Shown: piece by piece, positions 51,014 to 60,188 of the stretch
How positions within the stretch are numbered: the first letter of the stretch is position 1
How the letters are laid out: every line of letters begins with the position of its first letter
Assembly: GCF_946902045.1 (NCBI RefSeq)
Contig: NZ_OX336253.1
Span: 930,001 to 994,000, forward strand
Source of the DNA: Neisseria sp. Marseille-Q5346
Lineage (GTDB): Bacteria > Pseudomonadota > Gammaproteobacteria > Burkholderiales > Neisseriaceae
Reading direction: 5' to 3'
Length of the DNA stretch: 64,000 nt
Position numbers and translations under genes: made by a program
Notes under the pieces: generated by a model
What the model was told of the DNA's origin: nothing
The model's input: only the letters and a program-made list of their open reading frames with translations
The model's database searches: none

Positions 51014-51231
51014 ACACCCTGCTTTCCAAGCTCCTCCTTGCACTCATCCGCTTTTACCAATACTGCATCAGCCCCCTCATTCCGCCGCGCTGCCGCTACA
51101 CCCCGACCTGTTCACAATACGCAGTCGAAGCCGTCAAAAAATACGGCGCATTCAAAGGCGGATGGCTGGCAATCAAACGCATCGCACGATGCCATCCTTT
51201 CGGTGGACACGGACATGACCCTGTTCCATAA
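51010..51231 (+). CDS. yidD: membrane protein insertion efficiency factor YidD
   Basis: The 73-residue YidD has a short amphipathic N-terminus and the family core [20 protein letters not shown], then [20 protein letters not shown] and [14 protein letters not shown]. It acts at the inner membrane with YidC/Sec. It overlaps the end of rnpA by four bases, so it is translationally coupled. Confidence 0.95.
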   Translation: MNTLLSKLLLALIRFYQYCISPLIPPRCRYTPTCSQYAVEAVKKYGAFKGGWLAIKRIARCHPFGGHGHDPVP

Positions 51232-51287
51232 TGCTGCTATCAACCATTTAAAGAACACGATTTCCTTTAATTTCCCGTCGGTTTCTA

Positions 51288-51293
51288 TATAAT
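51288..51293 (+). promoter_or_regulatory. -10 element of yidC overlapping an AT-dialect DUS
   Basis: TATAAT at 51288-51293 runs into ATGCCGTCTGAA; no clear -35. It would give yidC its own start about 50 bases before the ATG. Confidence 0.5.
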
Positions 51294-51349
51294 GCCGTCT
51301 GAAGCAGTTTTCATCTCGATTACCTATCCGTCAATTCCAGGAATCTCTT

Positions 51350-52996
51350 ATGGATTTTAAAAGACTAATGGCGTTTTTTGCCATTTCAGTGGCAATTTTT
51401 GCCGGCTGGGAACATTTTTTCCCCAGCCCCAAACCTAATCCGGCGCAACAAGCCACGCAACAGCAAACGGCCACGGCTCCGGCAAAAGCCGCTGCCGAAG
51501 CCGCGCTTGCCCCGGCTTCTCCCATTACCGTTACCACGGACACAGTTAAAGCCGTCATTGACGAAAAAAGCGGCGACCTGCGCCAGCTGACCCTCTTGCA
51601 ATACAAAGCAACCGGTGACGAACACAAACCTTTCGTCCTGTTTAACGACGGCAAAGAATACACCTACGTTGCCCAATCCGAGCTTTTGGACGCACAAGGC
51701 AACAACGTTCTGAAAGGCATCAGCTTTAGCGCTCCGCAAAAACAATACAGTTTGGAAGGCGACAAAGTCGAAGTCCGCCTGAGCGCGCCTGAAACCAACG
51801 GACTGAAAATCGACAAAGTTTATACTTTCACCAAAGGCAGCTACTTGGTTAACGTCCGTTTCGACATTACCAACAGCAAAGGCCAACCCGTCAACCTGAG
51901 CGCAGACTACCGCATCGTCCGCGACCACAGCGAACCCGAAGGCCAAGGCTACTTTACCCGCTCTTACGTCGGCCCGGTGGTTTACTCCCCTGAAGGCGGC
52001 TTCCAAAAAGTCAGCTTCTCTGATTTGGACGACGATGCCAAATCCGGCAAATCCGAAGCCGAATACATCCGCAAAACGCCGACCGGCTGGCTCGGCATGA
52101 TTGAACACCATTTCATGTCCACTTGGATTTTGCAGCCTAAAGACGGCCAAAGCGTATGCGCCGCAGGCGACTGCCGTATCGACATCAAACGCCGCAACGA
52201 CAACCTGTACAGCGCAAGCGTCAGCGTGCCTTTAGCCGCCATTCAAGCCGGCGCGAAAGCCGAAACCGCCATCAACCTGTATGCCGGTCCGCAAACCACT
52301 TCCGTTATCGCCAACATCGCCGACAAACTGCAACTGGCCAAAGACTACGGCAAAGTACACTGGTTCGCCTCCCCGCTCTTCTGGCTCTTGAACCAACTGC
52401 ACAACATCATCGGCAACTGGGGCTGGGCAATCATCGTTTTGACCATCATCGTCAAAGCCGTACTGTATCCATTGACCAATGCTTCTTACCGCTCTATGGC
52501 AAAAATGCGTGCCGCCGCACCTAAACTGCAAGCCATCAAAGAGAAATACGGCGATGACCGCATGGCGCAACAACAAGCCATGATGCAGCTTTACAAAGAC
52601 GAGAAAATCAATCCGCTGGGCGGCTGTCTGCCTATGCTGTTGCAAATCCCCGTCTTCATCGGCCTGTACTGGGCATTGTTCGCCTCCGTAGAATTGCGCC
52701 AAGCGCCTTGGTTGGGTTGGATTACCGACTTGAGCCGTCCGGATCCTTTCTACATCCTGCCTTTTATTATGGCGGCGACCATGTTTGCACAAACTTATCT
52801 GAATCCGCCGTCAACCGACCCTATGCAGGCGAAAATGATGAAAATCATGCCTTTGGTTTTCTCCATCATGTTCTTCTTCTTCCCTGCCGGCTTGGTTCTG
52901 TATTGGGTAGTCAACAACCTCTTGACCATCGCCCAACAATGGTACATCAACCGCAGCATCGAAAAACAACGCGCCCAAGGCGAAGTCGTTTCTTGA
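51350..52996 (+). CDS. yidC: membrane protein insertase YidC
   Basis: YidC inserts and folds inner-membrane proteins with or without Sec. The 548 residues include an N-terminal helix (MDFKRLMAFFAISVAIFAGW), a large periplasmic beta domain (about residues 60-330), and the C-terminal five-helix core starting WLLNQLHNIIGNWGWAIIVL with the conserved Arg/Lys loop KMRAAAPKLQAIKEKYGDD and INPLGGCLPMLLQIPVF. Length is normal for Gram-negative YidC. Confidence 0.97.
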   Translation: MDFKRLMAFFAISVAIFAGWEHFFPSPKPNPAQQATQQQTATAPAKAAAEAALAPASPITVTTDTVKAVIDEKSGDLRQLTLLQYKATGDEHKPFVLFNDGKEYTYVAQSELLDAQGNNVLKGISFSAPQKQYSLEGDKVEVRLSAPETNGLKIDKVYTFTKGSYLVNVRFDITNSKGQPVNLSADYRIVRDHSEPEGQGYFTRSYVGPVVYSPEGGFQKVSFSDLDDDAKSGKSEAEYIRKTPTGWLGMIEHHFMSTWILQPKDGQSVCAAGDCRIDIKRRNDNLYSASVSVPLAAIQAGAKAETAINLYAGPQTTSVIANIADKLQLAKDYGKVHWFASPLFWLLNQLHNIIGNWGWAIIVLTIIVKAVLYPLTNASYRSMAKMRAAAPKLQAIKEKYGDDRMAQQQAMMQLYKDEKINPLGGCLPMLLQIPVFIGLYWALFASVELRQAPWLGWITDLSRPDPFYILPFIMAATMFAQTYLNPPSTDPMQAKMMKIMPLVFSIMFFFFPAGLVLYWVVNNLLTIAQQWYINRSIEKQRAQGEVVS

Positions 52997-53012
52997 TAAA
53001 GCTTAGGCAATA

Positions 53013-53047
53013 CAAAGGCCGTCTGTTGTTCAGACGGCCTTTTTTTA
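53013..53047. terminator. bidirectional DUS terminator after yidC
   Basis: AAAGGCCGTCTG-TTGT-TCAGACGGCCTTTTTTT; the left copy lacks the final AA, so only the right one is a full DUS. Confidence 0.82.
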
Positions 53048-53086
53048 TTTCCTCAAATACAGTTTGAGATTAAACCCAATCCAGTT

Positions 53087-53797
53087 TTACGCGGCATGCA
53101 ACACAAAAATCGTCGGGCGTTTTTTCAAATTTGGCATTTCTTTTCTTTTTCGCCACTGCGCAATCGTCTGGCTGATGATTTCCTGTGTCGGCAAGGTCAA
53201 GTCCGTAGCCACGCATAAGCGCGTTTCAGGATGCAGGTTTTCCACCGCATCAGCCAACAATGCATCGTTGCGATACGGCGTTTCGATAAACAGCTGAGTT
53301 TCATTCTGCTGGCGCGAACGTTGTTCCAAAGCCTTCAAACTCTGAATCCGCTCGTTTTTTTCAGACGGCAAATAACCCTTAAACGCAAAGTTTTGCCCAT
53401 TCGCACCCGAAGCCATCAGTGCCAGCAACAAACTGGAAGGGCCGACCAAAGGCCGTACTTCAAAACCGTGTTTATGCGCCAATGCCACCAAATTCGCGCC
53501 CGGATCGGCAACAGCCGGGCAACCCGCCTCGCTGACAATGCCCATACTGCGCCCCTCTTGCAAAGGTTTCAGCAATTCCGGCAAAGTCTTCAAATCCGTG
53601 TGTTCATTCAACGTTTGCAGATTCAGCTCGCGGATAGGCGTAGTCACGCCCAAATGTTTCAAATGCGCGCGCGCTGTTTTTTCCGCTTCCACGACAAAAT
53701 CCGTCAGCCCGACAATCGCCTGTTGTTCATGCGGTAACAGGCATGGCGTATCAGGCGCACCCAAAGGGGTAGGAATCAAATACAAAATCGGTTTCAT
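53087..53797 (-). CDS. SAM-dependent methyltransferase, tetrapyrrole-methylase family
   Basis: The 236 residues resemble the RsmI/COG0313 branch: LYLIPTPLGAP at the N-terminus, the glycine-rich GIVSEAGCPAVADPGANLV, and LVGPSSLLLALMASG followed by FKGYLPSEKNERI. RsmI 2'-O-methylates 16S rRNA C1402, but here the PIGNLxDIT start is altered to PTPLGAPDT, so the exact target is uncertain. GGAG lies eight bases before the ATG at 53797. An in-frame DUS is near 53364. Confidence 0.85.
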   Translation of the reverse strand: MKPILYLIPTPLGAPDTPCLLPHEQQAIVGLTDFVVEAEKTARAHLKHLGVTTPIRELNLQTLNEHTDLKTLPELLKPLQEGRSMGIVSEAGCPAVADPGANLVALAHKHGFEVRPLVGPSSLLLALMASGANGQNFAFKGYLPSEKNERIQSLKALEQRSRQQNETQLFIETPYRNDALLADAVENLHPETRLCVATDLTLPTQEIISQTIAQWRKRKEMPNLKKRPTIFVLHAA

Positions 53798-53818
53798 TCT
53801 TGCAACTCCAAAAAATCT

Positions 53819-53848
53819 CAGGCCGTCTGAACACATTCAGACGGCCTC
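53819..53848 (-). terminator. DUS hairpin between maf and methyltransferase gene
   Basis: CAGGCCGTCTGAA-CACA-TTCAGACGGCCT. Confidence 0.65.
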
Positions 53849-53851
53849 AAA

Positions 53852-54442
53852 CTATAAAACTTCCACGCCTTCGTTTTTCAAAAAATCAATCAGACGGAAA
53901 ATCGGAAGACCGATCAAAGCATTCGGGTCCGTACTTTCAATTCGCTCCAACAAAGCAGCGCCCAAACCCTCACTCTTCGCCGCACCGGCACAATAAACCG
54001 CATCCGGCTCGCGTTCCAAATATCGGCTGATTTGCGCCTGCGTCAACTGCCGCATGGCAACCACCGTATGATCGACATGATGCTGAACCTTGCCCGTAGC
54101 AGTATTCAAAAGCACGATTGCGCTGTAAAATTCAATCCGTTTTCCGCTTAAGTCCGCCAGCATCTGTTGTGCATTTGCGACGTTCATCGGTTTGCCCAAC
54201 TGCCGTCCTTCGCACCATGCGACTTGGTCTGCGCCGATAATCAGCGCGGCAGGAAAAGCTGCCGCCAATGAACGGGCTTTGCCTTCAGCTAAACGCAGCG
54301 CCGTCTCGCCTGCATGCTCGCCCGCAATAGGCGTTTCGTCAAAATCAGGCAATGCCGTCTGAAAATCGATACCCAAACGGCGAAGCTGTCCGCAGCGGAA
54401 AACCGAACTCGACCCTAAAACCAAAGGCAGTTTTACTTCCAT
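53852..54442 (-). CDS. Maf-like nucleotide pyrophosphatase, YceF type
   Basis: Maf proteins hydrolyse non-canonical or modified NTPs; the YceF branch prefers m7GTP. The 196 residues contain LVLGSSSVFRCGQLRRLG, FDETPIAGEHAGETALRLAEGKA, IIGADQVAWCEGRQLGKP and the C-terminal AGAAKSEGLGAALLERIESTDPNALIGLPI. The ATG at 54442 gives MEVKLPLVLGSSS; an ATG at 54460 is possible but neither has a good ribosome site. It is divergent from yceD, as in many proteobacteria. An in-frame DUS is at 54353. Confidence 0.9.
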   Translation of the reverse strand: MEVKLPLVLGSSSVFRCGQLRRLGIDFQTALPDFDETPIAGEHAGETALRLAEGKARSLAAAFPAALIIGADQVAWCEGRQLGKPMNVANAQQMLADLSGKRIEFYSAIVLLNTATGKVQHHVDHTVVAMRQLTQAQISRYLEREPDAVYCAGAAKSEGLGAALLERIESTDPNALIGLPIFRLIDFLKNEGVEVL

Positions 54443-54497
54443 ATTTTTACTTAAAAACATTGACGTTAGACTGCCGAAATTATATCATACTCCGTTT

Positions 54498-55001
54498 ATG
54501 TCATACCCTAATTTGATTGACCCAGAAGTTTTCGCCGCCGAAGGGCAGAATTTGCAAGGCAGCTTCCTGCTCGAAGAATTGGATGAACGAGTCAGTTCGC
54601 ACGATTATCCGGCCGACAAACAGACATGCGTGTCGTTTACGCTGCAAGGCGGTCGCGACCGGTTGCAACGTCTGTTTCTCGATTTAAACGTCAAAGCCGA
54701 CATGCCCCTGATTTGCCAGCGTTGCATTACGCCCATGCCGTTTCTGCTCGATGAAACCAGCCGTATCGTCCTGTTTGCCGATGAAGAGAGTTTGGACGAA
54801 GCCATGCTTGCCGATGAAGAATTGGAAGGCATGCTGCTCGAAAAAGAGCTTGACGTGCGGACTCTGGTTGAAGACCAAATCCTGATGTCGCTCCCTTTCT
54901 CCCCTCGACACGAAGACTGCGGCAACAATGGAACACTGGACGAAGTCAATCGGGACAAACCAAACCCCTTCGCTGTTTTAGCAGGTTTGAAAAGCAGTTA
55001 A
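54498..55001 (+). CDS. yceD: YceD family protein (DUF177)
   Basis: YceD is linked to 23S rRNA accumulation and is encoded directly before rpmF in many bacteria. The 167 residues show the core LICQRCITPMPFLLDETSRI with its two cysteines and an acidic stretch, ending LPFSPRHEDCGNNGT... The gene starts at the ATG 54498, 33 bases before rpmF at its far end. It opens the lipid-synthesis cluster. Confidence 0.92.
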   Translation: MSYPNLIDPEVFAAEGQNLQGSFLLEELDERVSSHDYPADKQTCVSFTLQGGRDRLQRLFLDLNVKADMPLICQRCITPMPFLLDETSRIVLFADEESLDEAMLADEELEGMLLEKELDVRTLVEDQILMSLPFSPRHEDCGNNGTLDEVNRDKPNPFAVLAGLKSS

Positions 55002-55034
55002 TTAGGACACAGTTTATTTATCTAGGAGCTTGAA

Positions 55035-55214
55035 ATGGCCGTTCAACAAAACAAAAAATCCCCTTCTAAACGCGGTATGCACCGTTCACACGACGCTCTG
55101 ACTGCGCCTTCTCTGTCTGTTGACAGCGCAACCGGCGAAGTACATCGTCCACACCACATTTCTCCAAACGGTATGTACCGTGGCCGTAAAGTGGTAAAAG
55201 CTAAAGGCGAATAA
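55035..55214 (+). CDS. rpmF: 50S ribosomal protein L32
   Basis: The 59-residue protein [20 protein letters not shown]... continues with [20 protein letters not shown] and ends KVVKAKGE. L32 is recognised by the N-terminal basic segment. AGGAG lies before the ATG at 55035. It is part of the yceD-rpmF-plsX-fab order. Confidence 0.97.
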   Translation: MAVQQNKKSPSKRGMHRSHDALTAPSLSVDSATGEVHRPHHISPNGMYRGRKVVKAKGE

Positions 55215-55306
55215 TCCGTTCGTCTGACTGAAAAAGCCAGAATATTGCCATGCAATGACTGGCTTTTTTGCATTGCACCCTGTATTTTCCTCTTCGGAAG
55301 CACACC

Positions 55307-55831
55307 ATGAAACGTAAAATCTGGTACACCTACGACGACATCCACCGCGTAATCAAAGGATTGGCGGAAAAAATCCAAAACTCCGGCACAAAATACGATG
55401 CCATGATTGCCATTGGCGGCGGCGGTTTTATCCCTGCCCGCATGTTGCGCTGCTTCTTGGAAATCCCGATTTACGCCGTCACCACAGCCTACTACGACAA
55501 CGATCACGAAGGTCAAGTGACCGAGGAAGTAAAAAAAGTCCAATGGCTTGATCCCGTTCCAGATGCACTGAAAGGCAAAAACGTACTGGTCGTCGACGAA
55601 GTGGACGACAGCCGCGTTACCATGGAGTTCTGCCTGAACGAATTGTTGAAAGAAGATTTCGGCACTGTCGGCGTGGCAGTATTGCATGAAAAAATCAAAG
55701 CCAAAGTTGGTAAAATTCCTGAAGGTGTCCCTTATTTCAGCGGCATTACCGTTGAAGACTGGTGGATCAACTATCCTTGGGACGCGCTGGATATCGACGA
55801 ACACAACAAATTGGCCGCGCAAAACCAATAA
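55307..55831 (+). CDS. phosphoribosyltransferase (xanthine/hypoxanthine type)
   Basis: The 174-residue type I PRTase has the PRPP-binding loop VLVVDEVDDSRVTMEF and the pyrophosphate-loop region MIAIGGGGFIPARML. It would salvage a purine base to its nucleotide. Length and the WWINYPWDALD tail fit the xanthine/hypoxanthine PRTase group, but the base cannot be assigned. GGAAG precedes the ATG at 55307 by seven bases. It sits unusually between rpmF and plsX. Confidence 0.85.
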   Translation: MKRKIWYTYDDIHRVIKGLAEKIQNSGTKYDAMIAIGGGGFIPARMLRCFLEIPIYAVTTAYYDNDHEGQVTEEVKKVQWLDPVPDALKGKNVLVVDEVDDSRVTMEFCLNELLKEDFGTVGVAVLHEKIKAKVGKIPEGVPYFSGITVEDWWINYPWDALDIDEHNKLAAQNQ

Positions 55832-55952
55832 GTCTGGCACGACGTCGCAACAAGCCTTTTCATCTGATTTTCAATTCAATCTCCTGAAAATCAGATGAGT
55901 GTGCTTGTCCGATTGTCTGAGGCCGTCTGAAACACACAAACCGGAGAACAAC

Positions 55953-57023
55953 ATGATTACACTGGCCGTAGATGCCATGGGCGGAGATGCAGGCCTTGCG
56001 ATTACCGTCCCCGGTGCAGTGGATTTCCTGAAACAGCAATCCGACGTACATCTGATTATGGTCGGTGATGAAGCAGCAGTCCGCCAAGCATTAAGCTCGG
56101 CAGGCGCGCCTATGGACCGCATTACCGTCTGCCATGCAGCGCAAGTCGTTGAAATGGATGAAGCGCCTCAATCTGCGCTGAAAAATAAAAAAGAATCATC
56201 CATGCGCATCGCCATCAACCAAGTTAAAGAAGGCAACGCGCAAGCCGCCGTATCGGCAGGCAATACCGGCGCACTGATGGCGACCGCCCGATTCGTCCTC
56301 AAAACCATTCCCGGCATTGAGCGCCCTGCCATCGCTAAATTCCTGCCATCCGACAGCGAACACGTTACTTTGGCCTTGGATTTAGGTGCCAACGTCGACT
56401 GTACGCCCGAACAACTGGTTCAATTTGCCATCATCGGCAGCGAGCTGGTACACGCACTACACCCTGAAAAAGGCAGCCCGCGCGTCGCCCTCTTGAACGT
56501 CGGTACAGAAGACATCAAGGGTACGGAGGCCGTCAAACAAACCTTTAAATTGTTAAGCAGCAGCAAACTCAACTTTATCGGCAATATCGAAAGCAACAGC
56601 GTTTTGTATGGCGAAGCCGATGTCGTTGTCGCAGACGGATTTGTCGGCAACGTTATGCTCAAAACCATCGAAGGCGCGGTTAAATTCATGAGCGGCGCCA
56701 TCCGCCGTGAATTCCAAAGCACCTTGTTCAACAAACTTGCCGCCATTGCCGCCCTGCCCGCACTCAAAGGCTTGAAAGGCAAACTGGATCCGCGCAAATT
56801 TAACGGTGCCATCCTGCTTGGTTTACGCGGTATCGTGATTAAGAGCCATGGCGGAACCGACGAAGTCGGCTTCCGTTATGCTTTGGAAGAAGCCTACCAC
56901 GAAGCCAAATCTGCCGGCCTCGCCCAAATCGAACAAGGCGTAGCCACCCAGTTGGCTGCTTTGGAAGCCGCAAAAGCAGCAGCCGAACAGGAAGAAACCC
57001 CTGCTTCAACAACGGAGGCTTAA
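55953..57023 (+). CDS. plsX: phosphate acyltransferase PlsX
   Basis: PlsX makes acyl-phosphate from acyl-ACP, the first step of phosphatidic acid synthesis in most bacteria. The 356 residues include ITLAVDAMGGDAGLAITVPG, the GNTGALMATARFVLKTI stretch and DGFVGNVMLKTIEGAVK. The start at 55953 has CCGGAG upstream. It lies in the rpmF-plsX-fabH order seen in many bacteria. Confidence 0.96.
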   Translation: MITLAVDAMGGDAGLAITVPGAVDFLKQQSDVHLIMVGDEAAVRQALSSAGAPMDRITVCHAAQVVEMDEAPQSALKNKKESSMRIAINQVKEGNAQAAVSAGNTGALMATARFVLKTIPGIERPAIAKFLPSDSEHVTLALDLGANVDCTPEQLVQFAIIGSELVHALHPEKGSPRVALLNVGTEDIKGTEAVKQTFKLLSSSKLNFIGNIESNSVLYGEADVVVADGFVGNVMLKTIEGAVKFMSGAIRREFQSTLFNKLAAIAALPALKGLKGKLDPRKFNGAILLGLRGIVIKSHGGTDEVGFRYALEEAYHEAKSAGLAQIEQGVATQLAALEAAKAAAEQEETPASTTEA

Positions 57024-57034
57024 GGCTGATATAC

Positions 57035-57076
57035 ACAGGCCGTCTGAAACTTCACAATGTTCAGACGGCCTGTTTT
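57035..57076 (+). terminator. DUS hairpin between plsX and fabH
   Basis: ACAGGCCGTCTGAA and TTCAGACGGCCTGT, followed by TTTTA, form a 14-bp stem, so plsX may be partly terminated here. Confidence 0.75.
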
Positions 57077-57175
57077 TATCTTTAATCACCGACTTCATTC
57101 TTAATATTGGGAATTTTCCCATTTTCGCTTACAATACCCGACTATCTGAATCAACTCTCTAAAAAGGCCGTTCTC

Positions 57176-58138
57176 ATGCAATATGCCAAAATTTCCGGTA
57201 CAGGCAGCTACCTTCCTGCCAACCGCGTCAGCAATGACGACCTTGCCAAAAAAGTGGACACTTCCGACGAGTGGATTACCACGCGTACAGGTATCAAATT
57301 TCGCCATATTGCAGACGACAGCGAAAAAACCAGCGACTTGGCCGCCGAGTCAGCACGCCGTGCCTTGGCAGATGCCGGTTTGCAGGCTGACGATATCGAC
57401 CTGATTATTGTCGCCACAGCCACTCCCGATATGCAGTTCCCTTCTACGGCAACCATCGTGCAGCAAAAATTGGGCATTGCCAACGGCTGCCCCGCCTTTG
57501 ACGTACAAGCCGTGTGCGCCGGTTTTATGTATGCCCTGACCACTGCCAATGCCTATATCAAAAGCGGCATGGCGAAAAACGCTTTGGTTATCGGTGCTGA
57601 AACCTTCAGCCGCATCGTCGATTGGAACGACCGCACCACCTGTGTCCTCTTTGGCGACGGCGCAGGCGCGGTTGTCTTAAGCGCATCTGACGAACCGGGC
57701 ATCATCCACGGCAAACTCAAAGCCGACGGCAACTACCTCAACCTTTTAAACGTCCCGGGACAAATCGCCAACGGCCAAATTTGCGGTTCGCCCTACATCA
57801 GCATGGACGGCCCTGGCGTATTCAAGTTTGCCGTCAAAATGCTGGCAAAAATTGCAGATGACGTTATCGAAGAAGCCGGTTACACCACCAATCAAATCGA
57901 TTGGCTTGTGCCGCACCAAGCCAATAAGCGCATTATCGACTCTACCGCCAAACACTTGGGCTTGAGTATGGACAAAGTGATCTTGACCGTCCAAGACCAC
58001 GGCAACACCTCCGCCGCTTCCATTCCTCTGGCACTGGATGTCGGCATTAAAAACGGCCAAATCAAACGTGGACAAAACCTCTTGCTCGAAGGCATCGGCG
58101 GCGGTTTTGCCTGGGGTGCGGTTTTGGTGAAATACTAA
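57176..58138 (+). CDS. fabH: beta-ketoacyl-ACP synthase III
   Basis: FabH starts fatty acid synthesis by condensing acetyl-CoA with malonyl-ACP. The 320 residues show the catalytic triad: Cys in [14 protein letters not shown], His in [10 protein letters not shown], Asn in [14 protein letters not shown]. The ATG at 57176 begins [20 protein letters not shown], the usual N-terminus; the ATG at 57107 would give a chance extension. Confidence 0.97.
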   Translation: MQYAKISGTGSYLPANRVSNDDLAKKVDTSDEWITTRTGIKFRHIADDSEKTSDLAAESARRALADAGLQADDIDLIIVATATPDMQFPSTATIVQQKLGIANGCPAFDVQAVCAGFMYALTTANAYIKSGMAKNALVIGAETFSRIVDWNDRTTCVLFGDGAGAVVLSASDEPGIIHGKLKADGNYLNLLNVPGQIANGQICGSPYISMDGPGVFKFAVKMLAKIADDVIEEAGYTTNQIDWLVPHQANKRIIDSTAKHLGLSMDKVILTVQDHGNTSAASIPLALDVGIKNGQIKRGQNLLLEGIGGGFAWGAVLVKY

Positions 58139-58142
58139 CGGT

Positions 58143-58175
58143 TGGGCCGTCTGAACATCCCTTTCAGCCGGCCTA
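58143..58175 (+). repeat. DUS with degenerate facing arm after fabH
   Basis: GGGCCGTCTGAA faces TTTCAGCCGGCC, which has one mismatch to a DUS. It is a weaker hairpin than most, so fabH could read through to fabD. Confidence 0.6.
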
Positions 58176-58189
58176 TTCTGCTCAAACCC

Positions 58190-58537
58190 ATGAAATCTCT
58201 AACGTTTGCACTTTGCATTAGCAGCCTGTTTTTAAGCATAACGGCTATAATATTGCCTAAACTGGCAATCGCCTATCTCGCACTGAGCGCATACGTTTTC
58301 CTGCTTTACTACCGAGACAAACAGCGCGCACGCAACCACGGCAGGCGCATACCCGAAGCAAAATTGCACCTACTCAATCTGCTTGGCGGCTGGCCGGGCG
58401 GTTATTGCGGCAGCCTCGCATTCAGGCACAAAACCAGTAAACCTGAATTTGTCCGCACCTTCCGGCTGACCGTCGCAACCAATACTGTCGCCACTTTCCT
58501 TCTGCTGGCAGACACCCTCAAACATTCAAACCAATAA
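58190..58537 (+). CDS. DUF1294-family membrane protein
   Basis: The 115 residues contain two N-terminal hydrophobic segments, a basic middle with the DUF1294 core RRIPEAKLHLLNLLGGWPGG, then LAFRHKTSKPEFVRTF, and a C-terminal helix. Function unknown. The ATG at 58190 is preferred over a TTG at 58142 that lies in the DUS. It sits nine bases before fabD and probably forms a transcript with it. Confidence 0.83.
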   Translation: MKSLTFALCISSLFLSITAIILPKLAIAYLALSAYVFLLYYRDKQRARNHGRRIPEAKLHLLNLLGGWPGGYCGSLAFRHKTSKPEFVRTFRLTVATNTVATFLLLADTLKHSNQ

Positions 58538-58546
58538 GGAATTACC

Positions 58547-59473
58547 ATGTCTTTCGCATTCTTCTTCCCCGGACAAGGCTCACAAAGCCTAGGCATGATG
58601 AACGGCTTTGCCGAGCAAGCCATCGTTAAAGCCACATTTGACGAAGCTTCCGCCGTATTGGGTCAAGACCTGTGGGCAATGATTAACGGCGAAGATGCCG
58701 AATTAATCGGACAAACCGTCAACACCCAGCCCATCATGCTGGCTGCCGGCATTGCCACCTACCGCGCCTACTTAGAAGCCGGCGGTAAAATCCCTTCCGT
58801 CGTTGCAGGCCACAGTCTCGGCGAATACACCGCCCTCGTCGCTGCCGGCGCATTAGATTTTGCAGACGCGGTCAAACTGGTTCGCCTGCGCGCCGAACTC
58901 ATGCAATCTGCTGTACCACAAGGCGTAGGTGCAATGGCCGCTATCTTGGGTTTGGAAGATGAACAAGTAAAAGCCATTTGTGCCGAAGCTGCACAAGGCG
59001 AAGTCGTTGAAGCCGTCAACTTCAACTCCCCAGGCCAAGTCGTAATTGCCGGCAACACTGCCGCAGTCGAACGCGCCATGGCCGCTGCCAAAGAAGCCGG
59101 AGCCAAACGCGCCCTGCTGCTGCCCGTTTCTGTTCCTTCACATTGCAGCCTCATGAAGCCTGCAGCGGAAAAACTTGCCGAAGCACTGAAAGACATCACC
59201 ATCAAACAACCGCAAATCCGCGTTATTCATAACGCCGATGTTGCCTCTTATGATGATGCCGACAAAATCAAAGATGCCTTGGTACGCCAACTGTACAGCC
59301 CGGTACGCTGGACAGAAACCGTCAACGCACTTGTTTCCGAAGGCATCACCGAATCCGCCGAATGCGGCCCCGGCAAAGTCCTCGCAGGCCTCGCCAAACG
59401 CATCAATAAAGAAGCCGCGTGCAGCGCATTGACCAATGCCGATCAAGTGGCTGCATTTATCGAAGCTCACTAA
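58547..59473 (+). CDS. fabD: malonyl-CoA:ACP transacylase
   Basis: FabD loads malonyl onto ACP for chain elongation. The 308 residues include FFPGQGSQSLGMMNGFAE, the nucleophile loop VVAGHSLGEYTALVAAGAL, and the His region VPSHCSLMKPAAEKL. AAGGAATTACC precedes the ATG at 58547. A non-DUS terminator follows. The other fab genes (fabG, acpP, fabF) are not in the window. Confidence 0.97.
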   Translation: MSFAFFFPGQGSQSLGMMNGFAEQAIVKATFDEASAVLGQDLWAMINGEDAELIGQTVNTQPIMLAAGIATYRAYLEAGGKIPSVVAGHSLGEYTALVAAGALDFADAVKLVRLRAELMQSAVPQGVGAMAAILGLEDEQVKAICAEAAQGEVVEAVNFNSPGQVVIAGNTAAVERAMAAAKEAGAKRALLLPVSVPSHCSLMKPAAEKLAEALKDITIKQPQIRVIHNADVASYDDADKIKDALVRQLYSPVRWTETVNALVSEGITESAECGPGKVLAGLAKRINKEAACSALTNADQVAAFIEAH

Positions 59474-59494
59474 GCTTGCAGCCTTTCATGTTCC

Positions 59495-59525
59495 AAACGA
59501 CCTTTCTTAATGAGAGGTCGTTTTT
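59495..59525 (+). terminator. intrinsic terminator of fabD
   Basis: AAACGACCT and AGGTCGTTT with an 11-base loop, followed by T. It ends the fatty-acid cluster and marks the edge of the glycan locus. Confidence 0.82.
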
Positions 59526-59773
59526 AATGCCTTTCAGTTGTGTTGAAATAGGAGAGTGAATGGTAACAGAAGGACATTTTTTCTATTTCAACTTAGCATT
59601 AGTTTTTTAAATATTTAAGGTTGTCTGAAAAAATTTTACAGAAAGAAAAATCTTTTTTATCCCAAAGCAGTAATTTCGTCACACCAGCATCTTCATTGCG
59701 ATATAATCACTAAGCCTTACTAATCCGATAGATTAACAAAATTTAATCTACATAGCATCGGAATACCGAGCCA
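59526..59773 (+). other. AT-rich spacer at the edge of the glycan locus
   Basis: No intact gene. TATAAT at 59702-59707 is a good -10 for the locus without a clear -35. A degenerate DUS AGGTTGTCTGAA lies near 59612. Confidence 0.5.
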
Positions 59774-60185
59774 ATGATAGAAAAACTGACCTTCGACCTA
59801 TTTACTCAAGAAGATTCGCGCAGCTTCATGTGCTTGATGGAGTAGCGGTGGCATCGCTAGTTGCGGGAAATTACCCTCAACGATTTCAGGCCACCTGAGT
59901 TGGCATTAAACCGAATCAACCGCAAAAACCATACTATCTTCCAGTACAAATCTTTTCAAGGCAATGCACGGGAGATTTTCGGCTACCGCAAAGTCATTTA
60001 CGAATATAAGCCAACCCATACCAGCTATGTTGCAGAAATGAATAGAGAATTATTCTTTCTTTTTGATGAAGAAAATACTGAAGGATTTATCTGATAAATT
60101 CGATACCCAGCATCAACAGTATACCAAAGCAATCCCAGATATGATGAGCAAGCAGTTCTGGCGTGGTATTTATAAGGAAGACTAA
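59774..60185 (+). pseudogene. degenerate coding remnant
   Basis: Coding-like pieces lie in different frames: MIEKLTFDLFTQEDSR... from 59774 ends at TAG; a second frame reads LHVLDGVAVASLVAGNYPQR and stops near 59900; a third gives LREITLNDFRPPELALNRIN... from 59861 to 60094; and a fourth MKKILKDLSDKFDTQHQQYT from 60066 ends at TAA 60185, just before the DUF4422 gene. This pattern fits a gene broken by several frameshifts, or a mosaic remnant. The family is not recognised. Confidence 0.5.
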
Positions 60186-60188
60186 ACG

